64,000 nucleotides of DNA from Desulfomonile tiedjei (GCA_016218715.1 JACRDG010000083.1:1-64000); one strand, 5' to 3'. Positions 35,599 to 45,366 are shown, counted from the stretch's first letter. A program made the numbers and translations. Notes: generated by a model not told the origin, from the sequence alone.

Positions 35599-35825
35599 TC
35601 TTGCACCTGATCAGTCCTGTGATTTCTGCCTGGCATGGTCAGGGGTGACGGTTCTTCTCCATGTTAATTCCAATGTCATCTCTGCGTCTGGAGATCCTAT
35701 TACCCAGGCCAAGCTGATAGACAAGATATCGCGCAGCTTTTCGGCTTGGTCAATTCCGACCTCGCTTCCTTGAAAACGGTTGAAATTGGCGATCCCTCTT
35801 TCGCTTTTGAATGTCTACCTCATTC

Positions 35826-38786
35826 TCATGTGCTGTGCACCTCGCTTGTTGCCTTCGGTGCAAATCCGCGCCTGAGCGTGTTTTCGCTAATGCTCTTTGC
35901 GTGCAGGAACTGCAGCAGATAGTCTGGGCCGCCGGCCTTGGAGCCCACGCCGGACATGCCGAAGCCGCCGAACGGCTGCCGTCCGACCAGCGCTCCGGTG
36001 ATCTTGCGGTTGATGTACAGGTTGCCGACGCGAAACTCGCGTTCCGCCTTGCGGATATTCGCGGGGCTGCGGGAAAAGATCCCGCCGGTGAGCGCGTACC
36101 GCGTGCTGTTCGCGATATCCAGCGCCATGTCGATGTCGTCCGCTCGCAAGACCGCGAGCACCGGACCGAATATCTCCTCCTGAGCGATCGGCGACGACGG
36201 GTCCACATCGACGAAGACGGCCGGGCCGACGTAGTAACCCTCGCCATCGACGTGCCGCACGAGCAGAGGCTTGCCGTATTGCTCGGCCTGTTGGATGTAA
36301 TCGAGGATCTTCTTTCGTGCCGCTTCGCTCACGACCGGCCCCATGAGGTTCTCGGGGTCTTCCGGCGGACCGATGCTGACGCTCTCCATGGCCTGTTTGA
36401 GGCGCGTGCAGAATTCGTCGTACATCTCGCCCACGACGATCGCGCGCGAGCACGCGGAGCACTTCTGCCCCTGGAATCCCAGCGCGGATTCCACCACACC
36501 CTTGATCGCGGCGTCCAGGTCAGCGGTGTCGTCAACGATAATGGCGTTCTTGCCGCCCATTTCCGCAATGACCTTCTTGACGTTGCGCTGCCTGGCGACC
36601 GTTTCTCCCGCGAACTTCACGATGCGCAGTCCCACATCCTTGGAACCGGTGAACGCGACGAAATCGACCTGCGGGTGCGACACCAGGTAATCGCCGACCT
36701 CGTCCCCGGAGCCGGAGAGGAATTGGAGCACGCCGTGCGGCAGACCGGCACGTCTGAACGCCTCGAACAGCTTCCAGCCCAGCACCGGTGACAGGCTGGA
36801 CGGCTTGAAGATCACGCAGTTCCCCGTCACCAGAGCCGCTGAGACCATTCCCGTCGGTATGGCCAGGGGGAAGTTCCACGGCGAAACGACCACACCGACT
36901 CCGCGCGGCTCGTACAGGTACGCGTTCTCTTCTCCGGGATAGGCCCCGAGCAGCCTTGGCGCGCCGATCCCGATCATTTCGCGGCCGTAGTATTCGAGAA
37001 AGTCGATTGCTTCAGCCACGTCCGCATCGGCTTCATTCCAGGTCTTCCCCACCTCGAAGACTTCCAGCGCTACGAGATCGAATCTCCCGGTTCTCATATG
37101 CTCGGCAGCCCTGAAGAGGTACTCGGCCCGCTCTGCAGGCGCGGTCTTTCTCCATTCCAGCCACACCCGGTTCGCCTCTGCCACGGCTCGTTCCGCATGC
37201 TTCACCGCTGCCGCGGAGACCCTGCCGACGATCTCGCCGGGTCGCGCGGGATTGCGCGAGCGGATTTCTTTGTCGGTGCGCACTTCGTCGCGTCCGATGA
37301 CGAGCGGGTACGTTGCATCGAACTGCTTCCCGACACGCTTGAGCGCGTCGAGCATGCTCTTCCGGTTCTGCTCTTTGGAGAAGTCGGTGAGCGGCTCGTT
37401 TGCAAAGGAATTGCCCTGAGACTCTTCCGGTTCGGCCGCGGCCGGGGGCACCGGGCGCCGGGTCAGCTCATCGGGCGGGGTACCTTCGGAGAAGGATTTG
37501 CGGAGGAAAGATTCGTTGGAGGTATTCTCCAGGAGCCGGCGAATCAGGTACGCCATGCCGGGGATAAGTTCGCCAATCGGGGTATATACCCGGACGCGGA
37601 ACCCCATCTTGCGCAATGCGGTCCGTATGGGCTCGGCCATTCCGTAGATTACCTGGAATTCGATTGCCTCTTTCGGGAGCTTCAGGGAATCGGCCACGGC
37701 AATAGCATGACTGATGCTGCGCACATTGTGGGTGGCGATGGCAGGCCTTACGTATTCGGTGTTTTCCAGGAGGATCGCTGCAAGCTCCTCGAACTGGAGG
37801 TCGGTCCGGGCTTTGTCCACGAGCACCGGGATCGGCCACCCGAGTTGGCGGGCGATGACGGTCTCATAATCCCAGTACGCGCCTTTGGTCAGGCGTACAC
37901 CAATGCGTCGCCGGTGTTTCTTCGCCCATGCGATGAGATGGAGGAGGTCGTCTTTGGTGTCTGTCAGATAGGCCTGGAGCGCTATGCCGCCAAACGGGAA
38001 ATCCGCGAACTCCTCGAGGACTGCCAGGAAAATGGCGAGCGTAAGGTCTTTGAAGTAATAACTCTCCATGTCGAAGGTGACGGATGCTCCGAGGTCCTGC
38101 ACCGCGTGCAGCACAGGCCTGACACCCGCTCTCGTAGCGTCCACCGATCCTTCCCAGTTGGCCGGGTCGAGCCGCGGATTGAACGAAGATACCTTGAGCG
38201 ACACGTCCACTCGAGGGAGCGATCCGTGCCGGTCGCGATCCAAAATCGAGGCGTCCTGCCAGCTTCGAGCCCTGGGAACCAACAGCCGGAGCAGATCGAG
38301 ATACCGCTCGGTATAAGCCGCTGCTTCCGCGTCGCTGAGCACTTCTTCCCCGAGCAGATCCACGCTTATCGCGAGCCCTTCCTCGCGGAGCCCTTCCAAC
38401 GCGGGGAGCGCGTCTTCCGGGTCGGACCCCGCTATGAACTGCCGGGCCATGGCGGTGACGTTTTTCCTGATCAGCTTGCCTGCGATGCGTGGAATAAGAC
38501 CCGTTCGCGAGAGCAGACCGATGCCGCGCAGGACCGGGGTGCTCCGGAGGTCCCGGAAATATTCATTGAGCACCCGCATCACCAGGTCGTCGGTCCTGAG
38601 ACACGGCAGCACGTCCACGAACCGGAAGAGCTGGACCTTGACCTGCTCGTCCTTCATGGCCCATTCCATCATCTTGCCGGTCCAACGTTGTCTATCGAAG
38701 AGGGAAGGGACTTCTTCGCCTACCAGTGAGAAGATCTCGCGGCCGGTCCTCCTGATTCGTTCTTCCAAATCCGGATACGAACTCAT
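35826..38786 (-). CDS. putA: Bifunctional proline dehydrogenase / L-glutamate gamma-semialdehyde dehydrogenase
   Basis: A 986-residue PutA of the short type that oxidises proline to glutamate. Residues 80-430 are the FAD-binding proline dehydrogenase barrel (VDVSLKVSSFNP, VTFDMESYYFKDLT, GVRLTKGAYWDYE, IEFQVIYGMAEPI). Residues 490-980 are the aldehyde dehydrogenase: VSPWNFPLAIPTG, FTGSKDVGLRI, EMGGKNAIIVD and FQGQKCSACSRAIV with the catalytic Cys. No N-terminal ribbon-helix-helix DNA-binding domain is present. It is a single gene; a non-coding stretch lies on each side. Confidence 0.95.
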   Translation of the reverse strand: MSSYPDLEERIRRTGREIFSLVGEEVPSLFDRQRWTGKMMEWAMKDEQVKVQLFRFVDVLPCLRTDDLVMRVLNEYFRDLRSTPVLRGIGLLSRTGLIPRIAGKLIRKNVTAMARQFIAGSDPEDALPALEGLREEGLAISVDLLGEEVLSDAEAAAYTERYLDLLRLLVPRARSWQDASILDRDRHGSLPRVDVSLKVSSFNPRLDPANWEGSVDATRAGVRPVLHAVQDLGASVTFDMESYYFKDLTLAIFLAVLEEFADFPFGGIALQAYLTDTKDDLLHLIAWAKKHRRRIGVRLTKGAYWDYETVIARQLGWPIPVLVDKARTDLQFEELAAILLENTEYVRPAIATHNVRSISHAIAVADSLKLPKEAIEFQVIYGMAEPIRTALRKMGFRVRVYTPIGELIPGMAYLIRRLLENTSNESFLRKSFSEGTPPDELTRRPVPPAAAEPEESQGNSFANEPLTDFSKEQNRKSMLDALKRVGKQFDATYPLVIGRDEVRTDKEIRSRNPARPGEIVGRVSAAAVKHAERAVAEANRVWLEWRKTAPAERAEYLFRAAEHMRTGRFDLVALEVFEVGKTWNEADADVAEAIDFLEYYGREMIGIGAPRLLGAYPGEENAYLYEPRGVGVVVSPWNFPLAIPTGMVSAALVTGNCVIFKPSSLSPVLGWKLFEAFRRAGLPHGVLQFLSGSGDEVGDYLVSHPQVDFVAFTGSKDVGLRIVKFAGETVARQRNVKKVIAEMGGKNAIIVDDTADLDAAIKGVVESALGFQGQKCSACSRAIVVGEMYDEFCTRLKQAMESVSIGPPEDPENLMGPVVSEAARKKILDYIQQAEQYGKPLLVRHVDGEGYYVGPAVFVDVDPSSPIAQEEIFGPVLAVLRADDIDMALDIANSTRYALTGGIFSRSPANIRKAEREFRVGNLYINRKITGALVGRQPFGGFGMSGVGSKAGGPDYLLQFLHAKSISENTLRRGFAPKATSEVHST

Positions 38787-39125
38787 AGATTATGCCTCAC
38801 GCTTAGTACACACGACTGCAAGCCTCAATCCGGTTTAATATAGCCATAGTTTAGTGGTTCAGGCACTGGTCCGCAACAGAGCAGACTATACAAGTTCGCT
38901 CTCCCCTGCCCACTGCCATGGTCGTGCTTTTGTCCTCACCACTTTGAGTTCTCGAACGAGAAAGCTGGAAACTACCACCCGATCTTACCACCGGGGGAGA
39001 GGGAAATCACCGGCAAGATGCCGGCGCCACTGAGAGTCCCCATGTTCCGGTGGGAGAGATACAGTGTGAGCGCTGGCCAAGTGCATCGTCTGAGCGCGAA
39101 ATCGTAGCAGACTCATGTGGAAGGG
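38787..39125. other. Intergenic region holding a repeat copy
   Basis: About 340 bp upstream of putA and downstream of the membrane-protein gene. Apart from the repeat at 38,987-39,107 nothing was recognised. The putA promoter must lie here. Confidence 0.4.
38987..39107. repeat. Intergenic copy of the repeat found inside cbiG
   Basis: Contains GAGAGGGAAATCACCGGCAA, the palindrome CCGGCAAGATGCCGG, CACTGAGAGTCC, and at the other end CATCGTCTGAGCGCGAAATC. All these match the cbiG insertion with few changes and in the same order. This copy is shorter, so one of the two has lost or gained an internal part. Confidence 0.75.
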
Positions 39126-40919
39126 TCAGTCGAGGGACAAGGGCTTCAGCCCCGGTGGTCGTGGGAGCGGAGGCAGAATGAGCTGCCGATTGGACTGTAT
39201 GGAAGGTACCGCGTCCCACTGGATCGCGGCGACTCCGTCCCGCGCGGCGAGGCCATCCAGGAGAACCAAACGATCGTGGTCGCGCTTCAGGATCAACAGC
39301 GTGTCCAAGGGAATCGGCGGTCGCACGAGGCTCCCTCGAGCGACCATGCCTCGCGAGGATACGAGCGCGCGCCGGCCCTCGCTGTTATCGCTGTCCTTTG
39401 CATCGAGGTAGAGAAAGTACGCATAGAGGTCCCTGTTCCCGTACAGCATGCGGACAAATTCGACCAGTCCGTCCACCCCCTGAAAGATCACGGCCACGGG
39501 AGTTCCGTTGCGGTAGAGGTACGACTGCAGGTCCAGGAGGAGAAACGTGGTCCCTGGCTTTGCGTTGGGCACCTGTTCCCGTAGGCTCGCGGAGAGCTTT
39601 CGCCTCTTCTCCGCGGCTGCCTGCCAGTTCAACCGCAGGTCTGCCAGGAACACAGCCATGACCATCAGGAGGCAGACCGCGACCGTCCGGCCGATCAGCC
39701 GAATTTTCGGCGATTGGCCGGTCGAGAAGACCAGCCCCAGCAGAATGGCCACTCCGAATGTGGCTGACGAGTAGATCCGGCTCTGGCTGGTGAATCCAAT
39801 GGTGGAACTGTACCCGGCCAAAAGGTACGGACACATCCCCAGCGCCACGGTCGCCACGCCAAGTGCCCCGATGTAGAGCCAGGTATCTCCGTCAAGTGTC
39901 CTCCCCTGTCCGGTCGCGGAGTCTCCCTCGGCGGAGCGCAGCAGCAAGCCCGCTGCAAGCAGCCCCACGATGCTCCCCCAGACCCACGATCCCCCATCGA
40001 CGGAGAGTCTGGTCAGCGGCGCGACGGTGTATATCAACAGGTGAGAGACGTAGGACCAGATGAGCTGCGCGGACGGTATTAAGGAAGCGTGCCGCACCGC
40101 TCCACCGGAAAAGACGAGAAATCTTGCCGCCACGAAGATCGCGAAAGCCACGCAGATGCCGACCGACATCCGAGTCAGGAACGAGCGGTCAGACATGACG
40201 TTCGGGCCCCGAAGGTGGATCGGCCAAACGAAGAACGGCACCGCGAATATCAGGAACGCGGCGGTCTCGTACGTGAACGTGGACAACCAATAGCAGAGAA
40301 CTGCCGCGGCTAATCTCACCAAACGTTGCGGGGCGACGGCCCAGCGCTGGAAAGCGAGTACCGAGAGCCAGAACAGCAGCAGGGAAACCCGCGAGTTGTC
40401 CGTGTGGAACATGTAAATCAGGTTTGAGGAAGGAGTCAGCACGAAGGCAAAGAGCGTGCTCAGCACCGCCAGCGACGTTCGACCCGGAAACGCGCGCTGC
40501 AAACACGCGCCCATGATCAGACAAGACCCCGCGGATAGGAGAAGTGCGGTAAGCGTATAGTACACGCGGGTCAGTCCGAACAACTCGAAGCTCAGCACCG
40601 TGTACAGGCCTTCTATGGGACGCTGTGACGCCTTGGCGTATTCCCACACCGACTGAGGAAACCCGTACCAGTACGGCCAGGAAAACTGCCACCAGTCATC
40701 CCCCTGAAAGCCTATGTTCCCGATCAGGAAGGCGAGCCAGACACAGAGCACGATCAAGACCGCGGTCATAAAGGGGAGGAGCCCTGTGTCTCCGGATTTG
40801 TCAGCCAAACGCAACTCCATTAAGGGTTCCAACGGGGCCTCTCGCGTCCGGCCCAATTTTCTCAGCTCGCGATAATGGAAGATTTGCCTTCGCGTGTCAA
40901 ATATGGCTCTTCCCGGCAT
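39126..40919 (-). CDS. Polytopic membrane protein, GT-C glycosyltransferase-like
   Basis: A 597-residue protein with about ten hydrophobic helices and a soluble C-terminal domain of about 150 residues. After the first helix comes GDDWWQFSWP, an acidic pair in the first external loop as in GT-C glycosyltransferases that use lipid-linked sugars. No family name could be assigned. A second ATG at residue 34 (MELRLADKSG) is a possible start. Neighbours give no functional hint. The C-terminal part (FLLLDLQSYLYRNGTPVAVI) is unremarkable. Confidence 0.7.
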   Translation of the reverse strand: MPGRAIFDTRRQIFHYRELRKLGRTREAPLEPLMELRLADKSGDTGLLPFMTAVLIVLCVWLAFLIGNIGFQGDDWWQFSWPYWYGFPQSVWEYAKASQRPIEGLYTVLSFELFGLTRVYYTLTALLLSAGSCLIMGACLQRAFPGRTSLAVLSTLFAFVLTPSSNLIYMFHTDNSRVSLLLFWLSVLAFQRWAVAPQRLVRLAAAVLCYWLSTFTYETAAFLIFAVPFFVWPIHLRGPNVMSDRSFLTRMSVGICVAFAIFVAARFLVFSGGAVRHASLIPSAQLIWSYVSHLLIYTVAPLTRLSVDGGSWVWGSIVGLLAAGLLLRSAEGDSATGQGRTLDGDTWLYIGALGVATVALGMCPYLLAGYSSTIGFTSQSRIYSSATFGVAILLGLVFSTGQSPKIRLIGRTVAVCLLMVMAVFLADLRLNWQAAAEKRRKLSASLREQVPNAKPGTTFLLLDLQSYLYRNGTPVAVIFQGVDGLVEFVRMLYGNRDLYAYFLYLDAKDSDNSEGRRALVSSRGMVARGSLVRPPIPLDTLLILKRDHDRLVLLDGLAARDGVAAIQWDAVPSIQSNRQLILPPLPRPPGLKPLSLD

Positions 40920-41018
40920 AGGCGTTAGAGAAGGCGGGATCGTTTACCATGGGGAACAAGCTCAACAGCGGGATGGCCGCGATACTCTCAGGGCAGGAGT
41001 CATCATTGAGGCGTTGTC

Positions 41019-41070
41019 GGGGGTTTCTTCTTGGGGTACCCGCGAAGCGCGTCCCGCCGAGAAGACCCCC
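41019..41070 (-). terminator. Hairpin after the cyclic-nucleotide-binding gene
   Basis: GGGGGTTTCTTCTT (41,019-41,032) pairs imperfectly with GAGAAGACCCCC (41,059-41,070) and encloses a GC-rich loop. It lies 23 bp past the stop of the minus-strand gene and probably ends that operon. Confidence 0.55.
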
Positions 41071-41092
41071 GGGTTCTTGGTTCTGGTGCTGA

Positions 41093-41551
41093 TCATCCGT
41101 AGGATGGGGTGACCTCCTTAAGGCTCCCCTCCGAGAGAAAGGCCTCATAGTTGTTGATCAGTCTCTGCACGACGATTCCTGCCAAGCGCTTGAAAAATAA
41201 CATGCCGCTTGCCGCGTCATTCTCAAAGACTTTGGCCAGCTTTTCGTTCTCGATCTTTGTGATCTTGCTCGGGGCTACGCACTCCGCGGTAGCGACGTAC
41301 GCAGGGCGATCCACGAGGCCGGTCCATCCGAAGGCCTCGCCTGGACTGTTAACCGTGTAAGTGATCTCCGCCTTGGTTCCAATGAACAGCCGTACCCGTC
41401 CCTCCCCGAGGATGTAGAAATGCTTTGCCGGAGCACCTGCTTGGAAAACGAATGTGCCCGGCTCGCAGGACTCTTCTATCATGATCTTGGAGATCTCGTT
41501 CATTATCTCCGGGCTTAGACCCTTGAACAACTCAGCTTTTTGTATAATCAT
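41093..41551 (-). CDS. Cyclic-nucleotide-binding domain protein without DNA-binding domain
   Basis: 152 residues that make up one CRP-type beta-roll: AELFKGLSPEIMNEISKIM, FQAGAPAKHFYILGEGRVRL, NSPGEAFGWTGLVDRPAYVATAE (where GEAFGW replaces the usual GExFGE) and a helical end. There is no helix-turn-helix, so it is a sensor or regulatory subunit rather than a transcription factor. The ATG has GGAGG eight bases upstream; the longer frame adds 24 residues without resemblance. It lies 75 bp after the ChrB-like gene. Confidence 0.85.
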   Translation of the reverse strand: MIIQKAELFKGLSPEIMNEISKIMIEESCEPGTFVFQAGAPAKHFYILGEGRVRLFIGTKAEITYTVNSPGEAFGWTGLVDRPAYVATAECVAPSKITKIENEKLAKVFENDAASGMLFFKRLAGIVVQRLINNYEAFLSEGSLKEVTPSYG

Positions 41552-41626
41552 GGGATCCTCCTCTCTCTTGAACGCTGTGCGCACGATCGGGTTGATCCGA
41601 CAGATTTCCATCCGCCCTCTCACAAC

Positions 41627-42190
41627 TCAAATGGTTTTCTCGCCGCGTTTCCTCCTTTCTTGGTCTTTGCCCTGGCTGTGTTCGTACACCCGGAGGGCGA
41701 AATCCTGGAACAGGGCTTCGCAAGCCTTTACTTTTTCAACGGCCTGCTTGTGAAGGGGGGCCTCAACAATATCCCGCTTCTCTACCTTCTTCAGCCACAG
41801 CTTCAGCTTCTCCAGCTCCTCTTCATTCTCCTCCACTTCCGCAAAGATGAAATTCTGTCTGCTTGTCTCGAACCGGATTTCTTTGGCGTAGTCCTTGCAC
41901 TTTTCGATAATCTCCCCGTATTCCTCATCCCTTGATTCTATGAAGGCCTTTCTGATCCGGTCTTCGTGGTCCTTATTCAGGACCTTCCCTTCGATCAGAA
42001 TCGCCTGACCTTTCCATCCTTCGATGTCCTCAATGAGCTTGCGGATCTCGGCAAGCCGTTCGGTTGAATGAGGCAGGACCCAAAGGGACTGATAGTTCAC
42101 TGCTCCCAGCTTCCTGAGCTGCCTCCAGACCGACACCCGCGCACGCGAAGGCCGTGACGGTAACGTGTAGGAGAAGAACATCCATTTCAT
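41627..42190 (-). CDS. ChrB N-terminal-domain-like protein
   Basis: A 187-residue soluble protein. WMFFSYTLPSRPSRARVSVW followed by RQLRKLGAVNYQSLWVLPHS is the recognisable start of the ChrB family, which senses chromate in some bacteria. The remaining part is helical and highly charged (EENEEELEKLKLWLKKVEKR). The C-terminal catalytic-like half of full ChrB is absent. A palindrome GTAACCATTGTTAC sits directly before the ATG. It follows an MFS transporter gene that has the same palindrome, so it may be regulator or target of that site. Confidence 0.75.
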   Translation of the reverse strand: MKWMFFSYTLPSRPSRARVSVWRQLRKLGAVNYQSLWVLPHSTERLAEIRKLIEDIEGWKGQAILIEGKVLNKDHEDRIRKAFIESRDEEYGEIIEKCKDYAKEIRFETSRQNFIFAEVEENEEELEKLKLWLKKVEKRDIVEAPLHKQAVEKVKACEALFQDFALRVYEHSQGKDQERRKRGEKTI

Positions 42191-42204
42191 GTAACCATTG
42201 TTAC
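42191..42204. promoter_or_regulatory. Palindromic operator, copy 1 (ChrB-like gene)
   Basis: GTAACCATTGTTAC, an inverted repeat GTAAC-N4-GTTAC, immediately upstream of the ChrB-like start codon. Two more copies lie before the MFS gene. Confidence 0.65.
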
Positions 42205-42248
42205 GTGTCGCGCTATTCCTGTCAACCGCTTATATCAACAAGCTTGAG

Positions 42249-43445
42249 TCAAGGGCGAGACCCTCTCAGTGAGAGTAAAATCACCGGAACTGCCACCAGC
42301 TGCACTACTACCGAGAAAATCACGAGGCCTGTAACTGAAGCGTCGTACAAGAAGCCCATAAGCGCGCTTCCCAAGAACCATGCAACTCCGTAGGCCGTGT
42401 TGAACAACCCGAAGGCGAATCCGAGCCTGTTTCTCGGAACCATTTCGGCGATGGCAGCCCGAACAATAGATTCCTGGGCTCCCATTCCCACGCCCCACAG
42501 GGCCATTCCCACCAAGGCGGCCTGAAAGCCACCTAAGAACACGAGCGGGGCAAACAAAGAGGAGAGCAGGACCGCCGCAACGAGGACTGCGATGCCCAGC
42601 CGGTCGAAGAGGCGCCCGAAAATAAGCGCAGCGATAGCGTCCACCCCCATGGCCACTGCATAGAAAATCGGTATCCAGTGCTCCGGAACAGAAGCGACCT
42701 TCTTGAAGTGATATGCTACCAGGGGAAAATCCGCAAACCCGGCCGCGACACATCCAATGGCGGCGATATACAGCCAAAACGATCGAGGAAACCCCTCGGT
42801 TTGCAACTTGACGGCTGCCGATTCGAGGCCGTGAGGCGTCGGAAAGAGCTGGTAGGCTGTGAAGAGGAACGTCAGAGCCAAGAGAGCCGGAATGAGCAGC
42901 AAGGCGAAACCGGCTTGATAGCCGCCTTGTGAAAACATGACCGCGGCCAACACAAGCGGACCGACGACCGCGCCGATCTGGTCCAAGGCTTCGTGAAGAC
43001 CGAAGCCCCATCCACGGCCGATGGAATCGGAAGCACACGCCAGCATCACATCACGGGCGGGTGTCCTTATGGCCTTCCCCATCCGCTCCGCGATCATAAA
43101 CATGGCCGCAATTTCCCAGCGTCCTGCCAGCGCCAGGAGAGGGACGGCCAGTAGGTTCATCCCGTACCCGAAGAAGACGATAGTCCAGTATTTCTGCGTC
43201 CTGTCCGCGAAGTACCCGGAGGCAAGCCGCAGAGAGTACCCGATCAACTCTCCCAAGCCAGCCACCAATCCCACGACGGTTCCGCTTGCCCCAAGGGTTG
43301 CCAGGAATGGTCCAGTGACGCTTCGAGCCCCTTCGTAGGTCAAGTCGGAGAATAATGAGACCACGCCGATCAAGATCACAAACTTCGTGGCTGTCGGCGC
43401 GGCAATGTCACAAGATTCTCTTATGAGGTGCAATTGGCTTTTCAT
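42249..43445 (-). CDS. Major facilitator superfamily transporter
   Basis: A 398-residue, twelve-helix carrier. Family marks are SDLTYEGARSVTGPFLATLG in helix 1, FADRTQKYWTIVFFGYGMNL and the loop 2-3 region, ERMGKAIRTPARDVMLACA, GFGLHEALDQIGAVVGPLV, and VGMALWGVGMGAQESIVRAA in the second half. The substrate is unknown; metal or oxyanion efflux is suggested only by the ChrB-like neighbour. The ATG at residue 38 of the open frame fits the family start. Two copies of the GTAAC-N4-GTTAC palindrome lie upstream. Confidence 0.87.
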   Translation of the reverse strand: MKSQLHLIRESCDIAAPTATKFVILIGVVSLFSDLTYEGARSVTGPFLATLGASGTVVGLVAGLGELIGYSLRLASGYFADRTQKYWTIVFFGYGMNLLAVPLLALAGRWEIAAMFMIAERMGKAIRTPARDVMLACASDSIGRGWGFGLHEALDQIGAVVGPLVLAAVMFSQGGYQAGFALLLIPALLALTFLFTAYQLFPTPHGLESAAVKLQTEGFPRSFWLYIAAIGCVAAGFADFPLVAYHFKKVASVPEHWIPIFYAVAMGVDAIAALIFGRLFDRLGIAVLVAAVLLSSLFAPLVFLGGFQAALVGMALWGVGMGAQESIVRAAIAEMVPRNRLGFAFGLFNTAYGVAWFLGSALMGFLYDASVTGLVIFSVVVQLVAVPVILLSLRGSRP

Positions 43446-43520
43446 GAGTCTGTTCTCCCCATGCCGCCGATGCCGATGGCGTGTACGGCCATAGCCGAAT
43501 GCCCTGCGGCGTGCGATCTT

Positions 43521-43579
43521 GTAACCTAGGTTACTTACAACAATTGCTAAAGTCAACTAATTATTGTAACCTTAGTTAC
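43521..43579. promoter_or_regulatory. Two palindromic operators upstream of the MFS gene
   Basis: GTAACCTAGGTTAC (43,521-43,534) is a perfect palindrome and GTAACCTTAGTTAC (43,566-43,579) is nearly so. Their centres are 45 bp apart. The interval is A/T-rich compared with the surroundings and probably holds the MFS promoter. Confidence 0.7.
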
Positions 43580-43718
43580 ATCAATTTGCTCGCAGGCGGA
43601 TTGCCGTGATGCGCAGCGCTCCTGACACTCCCTTCAGTCGCCTGAGACAACGGCTCGGTGCTGTACCGTTTCCTCTCCTTTCTCGGCCCTCGCCAGGTCT
43701 CTTCCAGAAAGCCGTCGG

Positions 43719-44138
43719 CTACTTCACAACCAGCACCGTGCACGGAGCCAGTCGCACGAGGTTCTGACAGGTCCCTCCCATGATCCGGTCGTACAGTGCG
43801 GAATGGCCGAGAAAGCCGACGACGAGCATGTCGTATTGATACTTCTTGATAAATTCGACGATGGTCTTGACTTCGTGGCCGATGACCACACGGGACTTCA
43901 GCGTCACCCCTTGTGCCTCAGCCATCGCTCGTGCCTGGACGATGGCTGCTCCAAACCTGCTATCTGCCGCTTCTTGCTCCTCAACTACTTCGCCTATGGT
44001 ACCGGGAAAGCGCGGCACCTCTTCCACGGATATGGTATGGAGTTCGATCCCTGCGAGCTTTGCCAGCAGCAGGCCCTCCTCGAGACCTTTGAAAGACCCT
44101 TTCGATCCGTCCAGTCCGACGAGTATTTTCTTGAGCAT
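43719..44138 (-). CDS. Universal stress protein UspA family
   Basis: 139 residues, the usual length for a single-domain Usp. It begins MLKKILVGLDGSKGSFKGLE and ends with the ATP-binding loop VVGFLGHSALYDRIMGGTCQNL followed by APCTVLVVK. Usp proteins bind ATP and help survival under stress. The gene follows the antiporter by 82 bp on the same strand, so joint transcription with the fluoride-riboswitch cluster is possible though unproven. Confidence 0.92.
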   Translation of the reverse strand: MLKKILVGLDGSKGSFKGLEEGLLLAKLAGIELHTISVEEVPRFPGTIGEVVEEQEAADSRFGAAIVQARAMAEAQGVTLKSRVVIGHEVKTIVEFIKKYQYDMLVVGFLGHSALYDRIMGGTCQNLVRLAPCTVLVVK

Positions 44139-44220
44139 CCTGGTTCCTCCTTTCAGAAAAGGGGCCGACGAGAGACGGCCCGGTCACCTCTCGAGGAAAA
44201 TCTCCGCGTCGAGCGCGGGC

Positions 44221-45366
44221 TCATTTCTGCCATTCACCGTTCAAGTCCTGGTGCTCCGGCTCAAAGAACCACTGGGCGATGAGCGTAGGAATCACCGCGC
44301 TTCCGATCACCACGGTGACCAGAATGGTGTATTGTTCCTGCGTGATGATCCCCCGGCTGTACCCGAACAAGGCCGAGATACTGCCAAAGGTCAACCCCGT
44401 GCTCATGAGGAGCGTGGTGTACATTCCGATCTTGCGAGAGAAACGGAAAACCGAGGTCAGCGGGTAAACACCGATGAACTTGGCCGCGACCTTCACGGCG
44501 AGCAGCACGAGGATCAGACCGAGACCGGTCCAAATGGCCGGGATAGAGACAATCGTTCCTGCCTTCAGAAAGTAGAAGGGGGTCAGGAGTGCAAAGGTTG
44601 CGGTGCGAAGATGGCGGACCATTTCCCGGTATTTCTGGAAGAGACCTGCCACAATGATGCCCAGGAGGTAAGCCGGCAGAACTGCTTCGCTGTTTGCGTG
44701 AGTGGCCAGCCATCCCAACCCGAAGAGGATGAAAAAGAGCAGCTTGATTTCTGGCTCACTGACGTGGTTTTTGAAAACCTCGAAGAACCATCCGGCAAAG
44801 CGCGGCGTTATGACGAGGACTACGGTTGTGATCAGAGCAAAAAGAACCAGCCAGATGTTGTAGTTGGCGAACAGGATTCCCAGGGCCAGCACGGTGCCGA
44901 GGTCGGTGACGAAGCACGCGGCCAGGATGATCTTTCCCAATTCCGCCTTGTTCAAACCGGTTTGTACCATGACCGCGTAGACAACCGCGACCGATGTGGT
45001 TGACAGGGCTATACCGCAAATTTTTGCTGCGTCCGCAGTCCAGTGGGCCACGTAATACGCGTAGGCCATGGCTCCCAGGAACGGGAGCAGGAAACTGAGC
45101 ACGCCGATTCCTATGCTCTCCTTGCCATATTTGCGAAGAATTTCCGGCTCGATTTCAGCCCCGGCCAGGAAGGTCAGGAGAATGGCTCCGAACCCGGCAA
45201 GAAAACTGATCCACTCGACTTTTGGGTCCAGTCCCAGATAATTACCGCCAATGACACCGACACAAATTTCCACGAGGGCGACGGAGATCGCGGTGCGGAT
45301 CGAGATGACGCTGGCGACGAGCGCCAGTCCGATCCAAACCATCGCCACATACCACGTCTGCTCCAT
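44221..45366 (-). CDS. Cation/proton antiporter (CPA2-like)
   Basis: A 381-residue transporter of about eleven helices. FGAILLTFLAGAEIEPEILR is the hallmark of the Na+/H+ or K+/H+ exchanger family (LTFLAGxExxP), and later FFILFGLGWLATHANSEAVLPAYLLGIIVAG and PFYFLKAGTIVS match the second half. Several families of Na+/H+ antiporters are linked to fluoride riboswitches elsewhere. The enolase gene lies 120 bp upstream with no obvious promoter between; an AGCGGG/CCCGCT hairpin is present in the gap. Confidence 0.88.
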   Translation of the reverse strand: MEQTWYVAMVWIGLALVASVISIRTAISVALVEICVGVIGGNYLGLDPKVEWISFLAGFGAILLTFLAGAEIEPEILRKYGKESIGIGVLSFLLPFLGAMAYAYYVAHWTADAAKICGIALSTTSVAVVYAVMVQTGLNKAELGKIILAACFVTDLGTVLALGILFANYNIWLVLFALITTVVLVITPRFAGWFFEVFKNHVSEPEIKLLFFILFGLGWLATHANSEAVLPAYLLGIIVAGLFQKYREMVRHLRTATFALLTPFYFLKAGTIVSIPAIWTGLGLILVLLAVKVAAKFIGVYPLTSVFRFSRKIGMYTTLLMSTGLTFGSISALFGYSRGIITQEQYTILVTVVIGSAVIPTLIAQWFFEPEHQDLNGEWQK

